DNA from: Hyphomicrobium sp.
GTDB taxonomy: Bacteria; Pseudomonadota; Alphaproteobacteria; Rhizobiales; Hyphomicrobiaceae
NCBI GenBank assembly: GCA_030598645.1
Contig: JAUVPN010000161.1
Span: 1 to 6,493 of the forward strand
DNA length: 6,493 bases
Reading direction: 5' to 3'
Positions 5,118 to 6,493 of the stretch are shown in pieces; within the stretch, counting starts at the first letter, position 1, and each line of letters starts with the position of its first letter. The translations under genes were made by a program, and so were the position numbers. The notes below the pieces were generated by a model that did no database searches, was not told where the DNA came from, and saw nothing but the letters and a program-made list of their open reading frames with translations.

Positions 5118-5133
5118 TGTGGACCTCACAACA
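5118..5133 (+). promoter_or_regulatory. possible NifA upstream activator site
   Basis: TGT (5118-5120), ten bases, then ACA (5131-5133) fits the NifA site TGT-N10-ACA, although the central T often seen is a C here. It lies about 107-122 bases upstream of the start predicted from the sigma-54-like element, a normal distance for an enhancer site. Such short motifs also occur by chance. Confidence 0.35.
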
Positions 5134-5212
5134 CGTCAAGGGTGAACTCAGATGAACGAATAAGCCTTGGACAAACATTCAGACGACACCACCGATTAGG
5201 GCCGGGCCAAGC

Positions 5213-5229
5213 TTGGCATCCAATGGGCG
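5213..5229 (+). promoter_or_regulatory. possible sigma-54 (-24/-12) promoter
   Basis: TTGGCA (5213-5218) matches the -24 half of the RpoN consensus, and invariant GG (5215-5216) and GC (5227-5228) are exactly ten bases apart. The -12 half is GGGC instead of TTGC, so it is imperfect. The start would be near 5240, about 30 bases before the oxoamine synthase ATG. Confidence 0.4.
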
Positions 5230-5270
5230 GGGCTTGTTAAACGGTAGAAGATTTAAAGCGAGAGGCAAAC

Positions 5271-6493
5271 ATGACTGCTCTGTTTAGAACAATATCCAAT
5301 TTAGCTGGGATCAAGGCTGGAGGCCAAGTTGCGCAAGCCCTGCTCTCGCAAGTTCGCAAGTTGCGTCAAGGAACCTCCCCCGATGGTTTGCGCAGCGATC
5401 AGTCCTATCGGGTCAAAGAATTTTCCGACCTGCCGAATTATCGGGCCATCGTAAATCATCGATCTAGGGCAAAATTATTTGGGGTGGCAGATCCTTTCTA
5501 CCGCTGCCACACCGCAGTGTCGGGTGCCAGAACACATATCGACCGCAAATCATGTGTTAATTTTGCATCTTACGATTATCTTGGTTCTAATGGGCATCCG
5601 GCAACGAGGGCGGCTGCAGAGACAGCTACCAATCAATTTGGCACCTCGGCTACAGCAAGCAGAATTGTCGCCGGCGAGAGGCCTGTGCACCGGAGCCTAG
5701 AAAATGGGCTTGCGCAAGTCTATGGCGTGGAAGATGCGATTGCCTTTGTCAGCGGCCACGCGACCAATGTTTCAACTATCGCGACACTGATGGGGCCGGG
5801 TGATCTCATTGTTCACGACGAACTTATGCATAACAGTGCACTCACGGGCGCAAAGCTGTCTCAGGCCACGTCTCACAGCTTTCGCCATAACGATCTTTAC
5901 GACCTCGAGAGACTGCTTTGTGAAGAGCGAGCAAAGTACAAGAACGCGCTCATAGTGGTCGAGGGTCTGTACTCGATGGATGGCGACATCCCTGATCTTC
6001 CAAGATTGATTGAGCTTAAGCGACAGTATGGCGCATGGCTGATGGTAGATGAGGCGCATGCCCTGGGCGTCCTCGGTGCCACAGGACGCGGCAGTGCTGA
6101 GCACCATGATATCGACCCGAGACAGGTCGACATTTGGATGGGCACACTGAGTAAGGCACTGGCCTCTTGCGGCGGCTACATCGCAGGCAAGAGAGAGCTC
6201 ATTGAGATCCTGAAGTTCAACGCCGCGAGCTTTATCTATTCGGTTGGACTTTCGCCCCCGTTAGCTGCGGCTGCTAAAGCTGCACTAGACCTCATGAGGG
6301 AGGAGCCTGAGCGGGTAAGGCGCTTACAAGAGAATGGTCGGCTGTTTCTCAACGAGGCGAAAGCTGCAGGCCTCGATACCGGTCATAGCGAAGGTTATGC
6401 CGTGGTGTCCGTAATGATCGGCGACATGTACAAGGCGGTGAAGCTGTGTGAGCGGCTACTAGATCGCGGCGTCAATGCATTGCCGATCGTCTA
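5271..6493 (+). CDS. alpha-oxoamine synthase (AONS/SPT family, PKS-associated type), 3' end outside window
   Basis: This PLP enzyme family condenses an amino acid with an acyl-CoA or acyl carrier protein thioester and releases CO2, giving an alpha-amino ketone. 407 codons are visible from ATG 5271 (AGAGG five bases upstream) with no stop; perhaps 40-60 are missing. Residues 1-85 are an N-terminal extension longer than in biotin BioF. The fold-type I core follows: FASYDYLGSNGHP (98-110), GTSATASRIVAGE (124-136), SGHATN (161-166), His187 which should stack on PLP, EGLYSMDGDIPDLP (231-244), VDEAHALGVLGATGRG (259-274, with Asp260 for the PLP nitrogen and His263) and Schiff-base Lys295 in MGTLSKALASCGGYIAG. 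SVGLSPP and the EPERVRRLQ helix match oxoamine synthases linked to polyketide or carrier-protein pathways better than BioF. Substrate unknown. The upstream NifA/sigma-54-like sites suggest symbiotic expression. It appears to open an operon running off the window. Confidence 0.88.
   Translation, partial: MTALFRTISNLAGIKAGGQVAQALLSQVRKLRQGTSPDGLRSDQSYRVKEFSDLPNYRAIVNHRSRAKLFGVADPFYRCHTAVSGARTHIDRKSCVNFASYDYLGSNGHPATRAAAETATNQFGTSATASRIVAGERPVHRSLENGLAQVYGVEDAIAFVSGHATNVSTIATLMGPGDLIVHDELMHNSALTGAKLSQATSHSFRHNDLYDLERLLCEERAKYKNALIVVEGLYSMDGDIPDLPRLIELKRQYGAWLMVDEAHALGVLGATGRGSAEHHDIDPRQVDIWMGTLSKALASCGGYIAGKRELIEILKFNAASFIYSVGLSPPLAAAAKAALDLMREEPERVRRLQENGRLFLNEAKAAGLDTGHSEGYAVVSVMIGDMYKAVKLCERLLDRGVNALPIV

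Noticed and set aside
5057..5270. nod box upstream of the oxoamine synthase
   Set aside because: I looked for the ATC-N9-GAT pattern and the long conserved nod box around ATCCAATGG and did not find it.

Overview
The window looks like chromosomal DNA of an alphaproteobacterium of the order Hyphomicrobiales, most likely Bradyrhizobium or a close relative. This rests on moderately high GC, the style of the Sel1 and secreted hypothetical proteins, a Crp/Fnr regulator of rhizobial type, and short palindromes that read as MSAL..KADI-like peptides on both strands. The genus is an inference from remembered sequence style, not from a search.

Layout. Positions 3-137 are the end of a quinone oxidoreductase-like gene, followed by a weak hairpin and about 300 bases without a gene. 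A small Sel1-repeat gene (459-728, +) converges on a secreted cysteine- and proline-rich hypothetical gene (744-1289, -). An intact tRNA-Ser(GCU) (1461-1552, +) is followed by a decayed P4-type tyrosine integrase (1729-about 2800, +). This is the usual border of a genomic island, but the integrase has a 4-base duplication that shifts its frame and has lost its 3' end. It abuts, tail to tail, a Crp/Fnr-type regulator gene (-) that is also damaged: a TGA replaces an expected arginine codon, and the reading frame continues beyond it as recognisable Crp tail until it runs into the integrase remnant. The two genes appear to be cut at one junction near 2798-2826.

Positions 3803-4384 (-) hold an apparently intact FimB/FimE-like tyrosine recombinase with all expected catalytic residues. 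A 30-base inverted repeat lies about 50 bases upstream of it. From about 4525 to 4840 there is no convincing protein gene, but the minus strand reads as two tandem small-RNA units, each with promoter-like boxes, C-rich hairpin loops and a T-tract terminator. This is the least explained part of the window. Behind it lie two palindromic repeats (4837-4865 and 4883-4909) related to one at 3637-3665.

The right end carries the first 407 codons of an alpha-oxoamine synthase (AONS/serine palmitoyltransferase family) of the kind associated with polyketide or acyl-carrier-protein pathways (5271 to window end, +). Upstream is a possible NifA activator site (TGT-N10-ACA) and a GG-N10-GC sigma-54-like element at canonical spacing, which would suit a symbiosis- or nitrogen-fixation-linked metabolite locus. 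The overall picture is an island border: a tRNA target, dead and live recombinases, broken regulators, palindromic repeats, then the first gene of accessory metabolism.
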